Positions 50,211 through 59,261 of a stretch of DNA of 64,000 nucleotides are shown one piece after another (the stretch's first letter is position 1; each line of letters starts with the position of its first letter). The notes below the pieces were generated by a model. The model made no database searches. It was not told the DNA's origin and saw only the letters and a list, made by a program, of their open reading frames with translations. The translations under genes were made by a program, and so were the position numbers. The stretch comes from Paenibacillus tarimensis (GTDB lineage Bacteria > Bacillota > Bacilli > Paenibacillales > Paenibacillaceae), in contig NZ_JAKGAO010000012.1 in NCBI RefSeq assembly GCF_021532315.1, positions 124,001 through 188,000 of the forward strand, given 5' to 3'.

Positions 50211-53200
50211 CTACAGCATCAGCAGCTCACGGATGTCGTCCTCTGTCAGCATGCTCGCGGCACCCTCATTCGGCCGGATTACTTCATCGACCAGATTCAT
50301 CTTTCTCTGCTGCAGGCGGACCATGTTCTCTTCAATCGTGCCCTCCGAGATCATGCGGATTACCTGTACCACCCGAGTCTGGCCGATGCGGTGGGCCCGG
50401 TCCGCCGCCTGCTGTTCAACCGCAGGGTTCCACCAGAGATCATACAGGATAATCGTGTCTGCGCCCGTCAAATTCAATCCCGTACCGCCAGCCTTAAGCG
50501 ATAGCAGGAACACATCCTTTTCCCCGTTGTTAAACCGCGCGCAGAGCTCAACCCTCTCTCTTGCCCCTGTTCCACCATCCAAATAAAAGAAAGGCACACC
50601 CTGCTGCCCAAGTTCACGTGCGATCAAGCCGAGCATTTCCGTAAACTGCGAGAATACGAGCACTCTTCTCCCGGAGCTTCTGAGCTCCCTGACCATATCG
50701 AGCAGCTGCTCGAATTTAGCGGATTTTCCGCTGTAGCCCTCCACAAACAAGGCTGGATGGCAGCACAGCTGACGCAGGCGCGTGAGCCCGGCCAATATCC
50801 GGATACGCTGTTTCTGGAAGCTCCCTGAGCTGAGATGCTTGAGTGTTTCCTGGCGAAGCTCTGCGAGGTAAGCCGCGTAGAGCTTCTTCTGTTCAGGCAG
50901 CAGCTCGGATAACTGCACGGACTCAATTTTGCCCGGGAGCTCCTTCAGCACATCAGATTTTAACCTGCGCAGCAGAAATGGCCGAATCCGCTTGGCAACA
51001 GACTCGCCGGACAGTTCGATGAAAGCCTTCCTGGCAGGAAACAGCCCGGGAAACACGATACTGTATATCGACCACAGCTCTTCCAGCCGGTTCTCAATCG
51101 GTGTTCCTGTAAGAGCGAACCGGTGACGGGCTTGTACCCCCTTAACCGCCTGCGCGGTCTGAGTCGTATAGTTCTTAAAGGCCTGCGCTTCATCCAAAAA
51201 TAAGGTATGAAACGGAATCTGCGCAAACGCAGCAGCATCTCTCCGCAGCAGCGGGTACGAGGTAATGAACACATCGGCAGAGAAGGTATTGCGGAGCGCT
51301 GCTTCCCGCTGCGTCTTTGAACCATCCACTATAACCGCTCTGACAGCCGGAGCAAACCTGCTCAGCTCCTGGTGCCAGTTGTACATCAGTGAGGCCGGAC
51401 ATACAATGAGCGCAGGCTGCCCCGACGATCGGATTTCCTGCAGTACAGACGCCAGGTATGCGATACTCTGCACGGTTTTGCCGAGACCCATCTCATCCGC
51501 CAGTATGCCGCCAAAACGGTAATGAGCCAGTGTCTTGAGCCACTGGTAACCGAAGTGCTGATAATCCCTTAGCACCGCTTCCATCTCCTGCGGAACCGGG
51601 AAATTCAGATGATCCGGGTTACGAATATGCTCCAGCAGCAGCCGCAGTGACCTGTTGAGGCTTACCGCCCCTCGGCTTCGATCATAGCTGTCGAGATGCA
51701 GGCCGCTTGTGAGCGGGAGCTTTGCGGATGTCCCCTCCCAATCTACCTTGTGCAGACCGGTTTCGTTCATGAGACGGAGTATCTCTTGGAACTGCTCGTT
51801 TTCCATAGGGAGCAGGGCGCCGTCTGGCAGCCGGTAATACCGGCGCTTTTCCTGAAGGGCTCGAATAATTTTACGAATCTCGGCTTCGGGGATGCCATCT
51901 ATATCGAATTTGAATTCCAGCCAGTCTGTCCGCTCATCGAAGCTGATGCTGACTTTCGGATTCACGTGCCCCTTGAAGAGCCTCACCTTCACCGCAGATG
52001 TTGCATACACCTTCACCTGCTTCTCCAGCTCTGGAAGCACCTGGCTTAGGAAGTGATACTCCTCCTCCTCACCTGCCAGTACATATCCGCCCTCTGTTCT
52101 CATCCATGCACTTTGCTCCAGCAGCTCGGAGATACGCCGCTCCTTCTCCTCCTCCCGAATAAAGATCCGTTCCTGGGCGGGGCTTCCAGTACTTTCGTCC
52201 AAGGGATTAAAAATTACATCTCCGTAGCGGTACTCCAAACCTGCGAGCAGCCGGTCCTTAATCCGGTCCAGGTAGAGAGATGCCCGAAGCGGCTCCTGTA
52301 CAAGGACGCCGGCCACAGTATCCGCAACCTGTACTTCGCCGATCTGAGCAAGGCCGGGCATCGCCTTGCTAATGAAAACACCAGCTTGCCCGGCCGTCAT
52401 GTGCAGCTGTCTCGAAGCAGATACGGACAAAAGCTGCACCAGCTCGCTCAGGCGCTTGATCCGCCGGGCCGGCATCCGCACAAGGCAGCCTTTAGCCTGA
52501 ACCAGCCCATAGGCTTCCAGCAGAACGATGCTCTCCAAACCCCGGATCACAAGCCGGTAACCGTCCTTCAGCCTGTCTGACCGGTCTAACTCAAACACCA
52601 GCGGCAGCTTACCATCCGTTATAATATCCTGCTCATAAAGAAGCCCTCCCTGCAGCAGCTTTACAGAAACAGCAGCTGTGAGCAGAGGAGCAAGCTCGCT
52701 CCACATAGCGGCCGGTATTGGAAGCAGGTCAGAAGAACGTCCCGCCTTTACTGTTTTCTCCTGCTCCATATAGGCGATATCAATTAACAGCTGAATAACT
52801 TTATGATCCTCCTGCATAAAGCTGTGCAGCTCGGCGTCATAAACCAAACTTCTGGACAAACGGTACGCCCGGCGGTTATCCACCTGCTCGAGGAATTTAC
52901 GAACCTCCTTCACAGTGTATAGCTTGTCTGTCCCGGCCATCAGTCCAATACCGAGCATCGGACGGTTGTCCCGCGACAGGAACACACTGATAATAAAAGT
53001 TATTGCTAGTTCGGTCCGGTTATCGTAATAAGAGCCTGTAGCAGTCATCCGCTGCGGCCCCTCATCGAACAGCTCCAAGACCTGGTTCATCAGGACGGTA
53101 TAATCCGGCTGGCTTAGGGCGCCTTCCTCTTCAGCCGTAGATCCTTCGGACTGCTCTAAGATATAAACAGCATGCAGTACGGCGGCAATATGCTTGCAGT

Positions 53201-53441
53201 ATTGATCTTCTGGATGAAATACAGGGCAGGAGCATACAGCTGTAATCTCACCGTCTTCAGGTAACCGGAGCTCTACCCTCCCGCCGCCGTCCTCTCCGCC
53301 CACTTCCGCTTCATAACGCCGGATGCCCGGCTCGGAACGGGTAACGCTGACCAGGCTTGCTCTATATAGATATTCGCCGTCCTCATAAGCAAATCTGCCG
53401 CAGAGACGTCTCATGATCGATTCATTTAATTGAAAGCTCAA
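50211..53441 (-). CDS. SWIM zinc finger / SNF2-family helicase
   Basis: This large cytoplasmic protein has about 1076 residues. The N-terminal region carries a SWIM zinc finger, AVCSCPVFHPEDQYCKHIAAVLHA (quoted in parts; Cys-x-Cys ... Cys-x-His, near residues 70-90). The C-terminal half, from about 610, is a SNF2 ATPase: ILADEMGLGKTVQSIAY, FLDEAQAFKN, RRFALTGTPIENRLEEL-like text, LSLKAGGTGLNLTGAD and DRAHRIGQTR. A TTG start at 53441 is chosen because GAGGAGATT lies eight bases ahead. The protein may remodel DNA-protein complexes or help repair; the exact role is unknown. Confidence 0.92.
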   Translation of the reverse strand: MSFQLNESIMRRLCGRFAYEDGEYLYRASLVSVTRSEPGIRRYEAEVGGEDGGGRVELRLPEDGEITAVCSCPVFHPEDQYCKHIAAVLHAVYILEQSEGSTAEEEGALSQPDYTVLMNQVLELFDEGPQRMTATGSYYDNRTELAITFIISVFLSRDNRPMLGIGLMAGTDKLYTVKEVRKFLEQVDNRRAYRLSRSLVYDAELHSFMQEDHKVIQLLIDIAYMEQEKTVKAGRSSDLLPIPAAMWSELAPLLTAAVSVKLLQGGLLYEQDIITDGKLPLVFELDRSDRLKDGYRLVIRGLESIVLLEAYGLVQAKGCLVRMPARRIKRLSELVQLLSVSASRQLHMTAGQAGVFISKAMPGLAQIGEVQVADTVAGVLVQEPLRASLYLDRIKDRLLAGLEYRYGDVIFNPLDESTGSPAQERIFIREEEKERRISELLEQSAWMRTEGGYVLAGEEEEYHFLSQVLPELEKQVKVYATSAVKVRLFKGHVNPKVSISFDERTDWLEFKFDIDGIPEAEIRKIIRALQEKRRYYRLPDGALLPMENEQFQEILRLMNETGLHKVDWEGTSAKLPLTSGLHLDSYDRSRGAVSLNRSLRLLLEHIRNPDHLNFPVPQEMEAVLRDYQHFGYQWLKTLAHYRFGGILADEMGLGKTVQSIAYLASVLQEIRSSGQPALIVCPASLMYNWHQELSRFAPAVRAVIVDGSKTQREAALRNTFSADVFITSYPLLRRDAAAFAQIPFHTLFLDEAQAFKNYTTQTAQAVKGVQARHRFALTGTPIENRLEELWSIYSIVFPGLFPARKAFIELSGESVAKRIRPFLLRRLKSDVLKELPGKIESVQLSELLPEQKKLYAAYLAELRQETLKHLSSGSFQKQRIRILAGLTRLRQLCCHPALFVEGYSGKSAKFEQLLDMVRELRSSGRRVLVFSQFTEMLGLIARELGQQGVPFFYLDGGTGARERVELCARFNNGEKDVFLLSLKAGGTGLNLTGADTIILYDLWWNPAVEQQAADRAHRIGQTRVVQVIRMISEGTIEENMVRLQQRKMNLVDEVIRPNEGAASMLTEDDIRELLML

Positions 53442-53605
53442 CTTGTAATCTCCTCGGCATGGATTTGTCACGGACAATATAAGGAAGCCACGCTTCCCTC
53501 AGACGTCTGAGGCCTTCGTTCATCAGTCTCCATTGTATCGCACCAAAACCGATTATTAAATCCTCTCGGCCAGCACTCTGTATCCGCCCGAATAGAAATT
53601 ACCTT

Positions 53606-53647
53606 AGAACAAGACCCGGAAGCCTGACGGCTGCCGGGTCTTGTTCT
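53606..53647 (-). terminator. Terminator after csaA
   Basis: AGAACAAGACCCGG (53606-53619) pairs with CCGGGTCTTGTTCT (53634-53647), with an inner AGCC/GGCT pair. The stem ends in T-rich sequence on the minus strand. Confidence 0.7.
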
Positions 53648-53653
53648 ATCTCA

Positions 53654-53983
53654 TTACGCAATGGGCGTTCCATTAGGTATCTGAACATCCGGAGCTATGA
53701 GCACGACATCCCCCTCACCGGGCACCGCCCCCAGCACCAGCACCTCGGATTTGAAGCCTGCCACCCGTTTAACCGGAAAATTAACGACTGCCGCAACCTG
53801 CCTGCCAATAAGCTCCCCAGGCGTATAGCGCTGTGTAATTTGCGCGCTCGACATCTTCATGCCAAGCTCACCAAAATCAATTCCTAGCTTGTATGCCGGC
53901 TTACGAGCTTCCGGAAACGGTTCTGCTGTAAGAATTGTGCCGATCCGAATGTCCAGCTTCATAAAATCACTGAAATCTGCCAC
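53654..53983 (-). CDS. csaA: CsaA-type tRNA-binding domain protein
   Basis: This 109-residue protein is one OB-fold of the tRNA-binding EMAP/CsaA type. It reads FMKLDIRIGTILTAEPFPEARKPAYKLGIDFG near the start (quoted in parts), then SSAQITQRYTPGELIGRQVAAVVNFP. CsaA is linked to chaperone-like or secretion support in Bacillus, though its true role is not settled. GAGGAAGAG precedes the ATG. It is monocistronic with its own terminator. Confidence 0.92.
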   Translation of the reverse strand: MADFSDFMKLDIRIGTILTAEPFPEARKPAYKLGIDFGELGMKMSSAQITQRYTPGELIGRQVAAVVNFPVKRVAGFKSEVLVLGAVPGEGDVVLIAPDVQIPNGTPIA

Positions 53984-54063
53984 TGTCTCTTCCTCCCTTA
54001 CTTGCTGTTATTCCTATAGGACGAAGCAAACAGGAGGGTGGTTTCACAAACACAGATCTGTCT

Positions 54064-55764
54064 TTAATGCAGCTTAACCTCAGGGCTTAACATAATTTCA
54101 AAGGCGCGCCCCCATGTAAAGCTGGGATTACGGTACGGGAGCACTGCCTTTTCATAGTGCGCATACGACCAGCCGTCCCACTTGATTTGACGTATGTCAC
54201 AGGATGTGCTTTTCATACCGATCGAAAAGGCATTCCGGCGTGCGAGCGTCTCCGTATAGCGCTGCATCAGGTCTCGCAGAAGCACTTGCAGTGCTCCATA
54301 ATCCTCCTCGCTGTTAAAGAGCTCCATATTCTGGTCCGCGACCGCGGCGGTATTCTCATACAGCGAATGCGACCGTGAATAGGCTCGAATGTCCCCAATG
54401 GCTACCGCTTTATAGTAGTAATCCTTTAGGAATCGCTTAAATAGCAGCGAACCATGTGCCTGGACTGCCTTCTGCAGGATAGCTGGGTTACGCTCCGCTG
54501 TTATAAAAGCAAGCCGTGCCTCCCCCATCCCAATTGCAATTCCTATCTTATTGCCTGCCGTATTCCAGCCGCTGTAGCCTAGCAGACGGCCTGTGAAATG
54601 GCTGTCCAGCAGCGCATCTGTAACCTCACGGTTCGCGGCCCCCTTCGCCACAAAGTCAATCACAACTGTCGGAATCCGCTCGACGCTGTTGGTTTCCATC
54701 CTCATGATGGCGCTTGAAGACTGACCTGCTTCTGTAATCGCGATAATTTCAGCATCCGGTGCCTCCGTCACCAGCTGGCCGCCGACAATATCCACATGAC
54801 GCCTGATGTTATCATGCACATTCATATATTCATATGGATTAATAATAGACGTGCCATCCATGCCAAAATAAGCAACCGAATACCGCGGCTTGGAGCCGCA
54901 TCGGTACAGGGTATTAGCCATCCTCGCCATTAAGGCATGACCCAGCCCATCCGCATCCGGCAAAATAATGGCCCGGTCGGGATTTTGCCCGCCGGTGCCG
55001 CCCAGCCACTCGTTAACCCGCTCTTCCAGATAGCTTATCTCATTAGCTTGCACGCCTTGCGTGGAAGAATCATCCCCACCCACTGCTAAAAAATCAATGT
55101 AACCCGCTTTCGCAAGCTTCTCCATCACATAGCGATTGGTCTTGAATTTATGCTTCCGGGCGTTATAATACATTTCCTTATCAAAATGATGTGTCACCCC
55201 ATAGCTCGATTCCGGGGACAGGTCATACCCTTCAAGTATGTCTTCAAACCGGGTTAACCGCCTGCGCGGCTGCTGCATCAGCGCACGTGATTCCCTGTAA
55301 GCCTCGTAATCAAGACCTTCAACAAATGTGGTTGTCGCCAGCCGCATGATCGTATCCAGCACAAAGACCGGCTTATCCGGATACGATTGCTTGACGAGCC
55401 GAATTACATCCAGCAGCCATGTAGTTTGATCATCGTATTCCGGATAGTTGCCGCCACCGCTGCTCCGGAGCCTCCTGCTGCCAATTAGCCCGCCATAAGC
55501 CAGCATATCCGTTGAAATAATGAACCCATCGGCCTTTGATGCATGATCCAATATAAACTGTCTAATATTCGCTGTACAGCCATAGACAGGGGAAGAAGTT
55601 GCTAGCAGTACGGAACCATCCGCATCAGCCTTCGTATCCAGCCGGTTCTGGACATCACTGCGGTCAGGCGTCAGAACCTTCATACCCGCCGATCTTCCCA
55701 GTGTTACGACATCATCCAGATTCACAGGTCTGTCATCAAGGGGGACATACAGCACATTTCTCAT
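54064..55764 (-). CDS. DUF4127 family protein
   Basis: This protein of about 566 residues belongs to DUF4127, judged from the start MRNVLYVPLDDRPVN, followed by VLLATSSPVYGCTANIRQF, FIISTDMLAYGGLIGSR and a central VGGDDSSTQGVQANE. These Asp-rich loops may bind metal or a sugar. No signal peptide is present. The ATG at 55764 has GGAG six bases before it; an ATG four codons upstream touches its own site. The gene stands alone. The function of this family is not known to me. Confidence 0.8.
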   Translation of the reverse strand: MRNVLYVPLDDRPVNLDDVVTLGRSAGMKVLTPDRSDVQNRLDTKADADGSVLLATSSPVYGCTANIRQFILDHASKADGFIISTDMLAYGGLIGSRRLRSSGGGNYPEYDDQTTWLLDVIRLVKQSYPDKPVFVLDTIMRLATTTFVEGLDYEAYRESRALMQQPRRRLTRFEDILEGYDLSPESSYGVTHHFDKEMYYNARKHKFKTNRYVMEKLAKAGYIDFLAVGGDDSSTQGVQANEISYLEERVNEWLGGTGGQNPDRAIILPDADGLGHALMARMANTLYRCGSKPRYSVAYFGMDGTSIINPYEYMNVHDNIRRHVDIVGGQLVTEAPDAEIIAITEAGQSSSAIMRMETNSVERIPTVVIDFVAKGAANREVTDALLDSHFTGRLLGYSGWNTAGNKIGIAIGMGEARLAFITAERNPAILQKAVQAHGSLLFKRFLKDYYYKAVAIGDIRAYSRSHSLYENTAAVADQNMELFNSEEDYGALQVLLRDLMQRYTETLARRNAFSIGMKSTSCDIRQIKWDGWSYAHYEKAVLPYRNPSFTWGRAFEIMLSPEVKLH

Positions 55765-55901
55765 CTTGGACTCCATCTCCCTTTATCGTGATCGGCCTAA
55801 CAAGATATAGAAGCATCCGCCTCCACTCTTTTGTTTATGCCGTCATGTATAAAGGTGGTGCCAGCATGCCAGAAAACAACCTGTATAGCACACAAACTGC
55901 A

Positions 55902-55936
55902 AAAAAAATACCTGAAAGGGTCTGCCCCTCTCAGGT
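55902..55936 (-). terminator. Terminator after the first YsnF-type gene
   Basis: On the minus strand ACCTGA/TCAGGT and AGGG/CCCT arms enclose a short loop, then eight T residues. It overlaps the last codons of the gene ending at 55931. Confidence 0.8.
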
Positions 55937-56560
55937 TCTGGTTTCCTCAGCCTGCCTGTCCTCCATGATTGCCGCCTGACCGATTGGTTCAATTTCAGCT
56001 TCCTCATGCTTGAGCTTAACTGTCACAGGCTCATTCCCTTGCACCTGTCTTGTATGAACATCCACTTCCTCAAGAGCCACCGGATAAGTTCGGATATCGA
56101 TTCTTTCCTCTTTAACCGGGATTCTAAGCGTTTCGGACCGGTGGCGATCCCCTGCTTCCGCATCGTCGTTGTGCATCTCAATCACAACTTCTTCCCTGCG
56201 GACAGGGACAGTCACAGTCTTTTCCTCTTCCACAACTTCGCGGTGCACGGTAACTTCCCCGGTTACTAAACGATCCTTGCTGATATCCAGCACTTCTTCC
56301 TTTAACTGAAGGGCTGGCTCCTGATGATGGTCCAGGGCGCTTGCACCCGCTTTCCTTGCATGAGCGAGTACGGCATCGTGCTTGCTCTTTCTCTGACCCT
56401 TCATCGCTTGGAGGTTAAGGGTAATAACTGCTGCCCCCGCGGCACCCAGGAACAGGCCTGACCACAGTCCGTTCGTCAGCGTGAGAGCTGGCACGAGGTA
56501 AGAAGCCAGTATGCCCAGCAGGCAGCCTGCTGCAGCTCCCATGAGCATCTTCTTCAGCAT
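55931..56560 (-). CDS. YsnF/DUF2382 protein with N-terminal membrane helices
   Basis: This 209-residue protein has two hydrophobic helices at its N terminus (residues 5-52, with Gly-rich motifs MGAAAGCLLGILAS and GLFLGAAGAA). The DUF2382 domain follows (residues 85-195), with LQLKEEVLDISKDRLVTGEVTVHREVVEEEKTVTVPVRREEVVIE read in parts. DUF2382 proteins are common in stress and sporulation responses. It follows the other YsnF-type gene by 71 bp, with a terminator between them. Confidence 0.85.
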   Translation of the reverse strand: MLKKMLMGAAAGCLLGILASYLVPALTLTNGLWSGLFLGAAGAAVITLNLQAMKGQRKSKHDAVLAHARKAGASALDHHQEPALQLKEEVLDISKDRLVTGEVTVHREVVEEEKTVTVPVRREEVVIEMHNDDAEAGDRHRSETLRIPVKEERIDIRTYPVALEEVDVHTRQVQGNEPVTVKLKHEEAEIEPIGQAAIMEDRQAEETRT

Positions 56561-56581
56561 GACCTTTGCTCCTCTCTGATC

Positions 56582-56623
56582 AAAAATACCACCCCGCCAG
56601 CACTAAAGGCTTGGCGGGGTGGT
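56582..56623 (-). terminator. Terminator between the two YsnF-type genes
   Basis: ACCACCCCGCCA (56588-56599) pairs perfectly with TGGCGGGGTGGT (56612-56623). The minus strand continues ATTTTTG. Confidence 0.85.
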
Positions 56624-56630
56624 CGTGCCG

Positions 56631-57143
56631 TTAACGTAGGGAATCAGCGTCTGTGTCGCTCAGCAGCGCATCCCCGTCTGTTTCTACATGCGCTACTTCT
56701 TTATGCAGGACATCATCTACATGCTCGGTTTCCTGCACTTCACGCTTGTGGGCAGAGATTTCTTCCCGCACTTCCGTATGCTTGCCGACATTAACATGCT
56801 CAGCCGTCACCGGAATGTGAACCGTTTCACTCTCGCCAATCGGCTCGGTGGACGGTGTGCCACTGACCGCCCTGCGTTCAATGACAACCTCGTCATGAGC
56901 TACAGGAACCTCAACATGCTTCTCTTCCTCCACCACGTCTTTATGCATCACCACTTCACCTGTCTTGACGCGCTCCTTGCTGATATCCATTTCTTCTTCC
57001 CGGAGCTGCATCGTGGCTTCTCCCTCAACTGCAGCGGATTCGGCTGCCGTCTCTTCGGCAAACTCCGTATCCACTACGCCCACCTGCTTGAAGTTACGCT
57101 TCTCCTGCTGCTCATCTGCTTTAAAAAAATCGAAAAAGCCCAT
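56631..57143 (-). CDS. YsnF/DUF2382 soluble protein
   Basis: This 170-residue soluble protein starts MGFFDFFKADEQQEKRN after AGGAGGTTATCC at 57143. A DUF2382 domain spans residues 50-165, with MQLREEEMDISKERVKTGEVVMHKDVVEEEKHVEVPVAHDEVVIE in parts and later ETVHIPVTAEHVNV. It closely matches the domain of the downstream gene, so the two are likely duplicates, one soluble and one membrane-bound. Its role is probably stress protection, by family. Confidence 0.85.
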   Translation of the reverse strand: MGFFDFFKADEQQEKRNFKQVGVVDTEFAEETAAESAAVEGEATMQLREEEMDISKERVKTGEVVMHKDVVEEEKHVEVPVAHDEVVIERRAVSGTPSTEPIGESETVHIPVTAEHVNVGKHTEVREEISAHKREVQETEHVDDVLHKEVAHVETDGDALLSDTDADSLR

Positions 57144-57245
57144 GGGATAACCTCCTAAGAAGAAGTGATGGTGCTCCTCTAGGTTACCCCCATGCGCTGC
57201 TGTTATACGCTCGCATATCGCTGCAAACGACCCCAAATTCAACGG

Positions 57246-58562
57246 TTAATCCCGTTCATAGATAGACCCGGAGCGGCTCGCGAACAGCTCCGAATAGACC
57301 TTCTCGGCATAAGCATCCGTCATGCCCGCTATATAATCCGCTACCAGCCGTTCCCAGGGCCACTTCCCTTTCTGCTCCTCGAAGCTTTCGATCCAGTCTG
57401 GCGGAAGGATAAGCTTGCCGGTGTCATATTCAATGAAGCTCTCCCACAGGCGGGTAATCATAATTTCACTCCGCTTCTGCAGCCGCTGCACCCGGAAATC
57501 CTTAATTAAGGTGACCCACGCAAGCTTCTTCAGGATCTCCATAGTACGAAGAAGCTCCAAGTCCTGCATACCGTCCTTCACAAACGTGACACGCTTCCAA
57601 CCGGTCTTAGGATCATCCAGAATCCCTACCTGGCTGGCAAAACGGCTCACCCAGCGGGCCTTCATCTCCCGTCTGGCTCTTGAAGGCTCCCTGCCGCTCT
57701 CCCTGTAGACGGTTTCCCACTGCTCCAGGTACTTTTCCAGTACCTGCTTCACCATGGCGGGTATATCGGTCTGATCCCAGCCTACACTCATATTGTATTG
57801 GTCATTCACGATCTCCTGTACAATATGGCCGATCAAACGGTCATCCTCGATGAAATTCCGGCTCATCAAAATTTTCCCTGCCCGGATACCATCCTCAATA
57901 TCATGCGTCGAGTAGGCGATATCGTCGCACAGGTCCATCAGTTGGGCTTCCAGCGTCGCAATTCCGGCCGGCATGCTCCACTGATCCCTGAGCCTGCTGA
58001 TTCCTTCCCACTCCATTTCATATATGCCCTTAAGCCTTCCTGCCTCACCCAGATTGTAAGGATACTTGTTGATTGCCAGCAGCACGGCTGCCGTTAGATC
58101 CAGTCCGCTCCCGCTGCCTGTGCGCTTCTCGAGGAACATGAGTATCCGGAAGTTTTGCGCGTTGCCTTCATACGGGAGGTCGTACTGCGCGCGTAGCAGA
58201 CGATCCAGCACCTCCTCGCCTTTGTGCCCGAAGGGAGGATGGCCCAGATCATGGGCCAGGGACGCGCATTCCACCACCTCCGGCTCTAGCATCAGACCGG
58301 GATGCTCAGGCTTTGACAGGAACGGATAGGTTTTACCCAGACGCCTGGCCACCTCTCTGGCAATTTGGGATACCTCAAGCGAGTGCGTCAGCCTGGTGCG
58401 GTAATAGTCGCCGGTACCCGCACCGAAGACCTGGGATTTCCCCTGAAGTCTGCGAAATGCAGGCGATTGAATGAGGCGCGCATAATCTTTCTCATATTCA
58501 TCCCTAGCTTCGCCTGAATACGTTTTTTCCGATTCATCCAGCCGTATTTTTCGTATATCCAT
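57246..58562 (-). CDS. dGTP triphosphohydrolase-like HD-domain protein
   Basis: This 438-residue enzyme has the HD fold of deoxyguanosine triphosphate triphosphohydrolases. The first motif is RTRLTHSLEVSQIAREVARRLG (His ligand), then ECASLAHDLGHPPFGHKGE carries the HD pair near residue 120, and DLCDDIAYSTHDIEDGIRAG supplies the later Asp. The family splits dNTPs into a nucleoside and triphosphate and so sets dNTP pools. The ATG at 58562 follows GGGATCAGC, a weak site. It is monocistronic. Confidence 0.92.
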   Translation of the reverse strand: MDIRKIRLDESEKTYSGEARDEYEKDYARLIQSPAFRRLQGKSQVFGAGTGDYYRTRLTHSLEVSQIAREVARRLGKTYPFLSKPEHPGLMLEPEVVECASLAHDLGHPPFGHKGEEVLDRLLRAQYDLPYEGNAQNFRILMFLEKRTGSGSGLDLTAAVLLAINKYPYNLGEAGRLKGIYEMEWEGISRLRDQWSMPAGIATLEAQLMDLCDDIAYSTHDIEDGIRAGKILMSRNFIEDDRLIGHIVQEIVNDQYNMSVGWDQTDIPAMVKQVLEKYLEQWETVYRESGREPSRARREMKARWVSRFASQVGILDDPKTGWKRVTFVKDGMQDLELLRTMEILKKLAWVTLIKDFRVQRLQKRSEIMITRLWESFIEYDTGKLILPPDWIESFEEQKGKWPWERLVADYIAGMTDAYAEKVYSELFASRSGSIYERD

Positions 58563-58701
58563 GCTGATCCCTCTATCCGGTAATGTAGTGATAGCTTTCC
58601 CAAGCTTTATAAGCGTTATCTATTATCAGTGAATTTTTAACTTTCATCATAGCTTATCATCCATATTTATGTAAAGTATGCTGACACGCAGCTGTTGGTA
58701 C

Positions 58702-58738
58702 AAAAAAGAGGCTAACCGTCATGTACGGCTAACCCTCT
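58702..58738 (-). terminator. Terminator-like hairpin after the small orphan gene
   Basis: AGAGG/CCTCT and CCGT/ACGG arms form an imperfect stem, and on the minus strand six T residues follow. Confidence 0.6.
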
Positions 58739-58758
58739 ATTATATCAGTCACCCCTTG

Positions 58759-59151
58759 TTACTCAAAAAAATGCATGCCGCTGTAATCGCCAATCAGCTT
58801 CATGAACCTCTCGTTAATCGGGATAACAAACTGCATCGCTCCAATCGGGAACAAGCCGCTCCGGTTATGCATCACGGCCTGCTTGACGAAAATCCGGTAC
58901 TGGTCCCCACCCGCTCTTGAGCTTACAAATTCAACCGTATCCGAGCTGCGGGTTTCAATTGAAACCTTGCGTTTACCCACAGGTTCAAACGGAGTGATGC
59001 TGGTGATATCTTCCAGCTTTATATGATAATTCACATGAGGTTTATGGAATACAAATTCCTTCGTTGAAACCGTAACGCCATAGTCACTCTTCTTCTGCGA
59101 AAGCTTAAGCTCGCCGTCAATTGTCTTCAGCTGCAGGAAATCCGGGTTCAC
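58759..59151 (-). CDS. Small soluble protein of unknown function
   Basis: This 130-residue protein is predicted to be mostly beta strands. GTG at 59151 has GAGAGGAGGG seven bases ahead and gives MNPDFLQLKTIDGEL as start; longer in-frame text is not supported. Strand-like stretches HVNYHIKLEDITSITPF and RKVSIETRSSDTVEF resemble a PH-like fold, but I cannot assign it. It lies between the purine operon and the dGTPase gene with no clear functional link. Confidence 0.6.
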   Translation of the reverse strand: MNPDFLQLKTIDGELKLSQKKSDYGVTVSTKEFVFHKPHVNYHIKLEDITSITPFEPVGKRKVSIETRSSDTVEFVSSRAGGDQYRIFVKQAVMHNRSGLFPIGAMQFVIPINERFMKLIGDYSGMHFFE

Positions 59152-59261
59152 GGCAATCCCTCCTCTCGATTCTAATAGAATATCATAGACGGGGAAGAAT
59201 TGCATGAAGGGAACCGATGTCAGAGATGGATACGGGCTGCAGCTCTCCGCACAGCTGTTGG

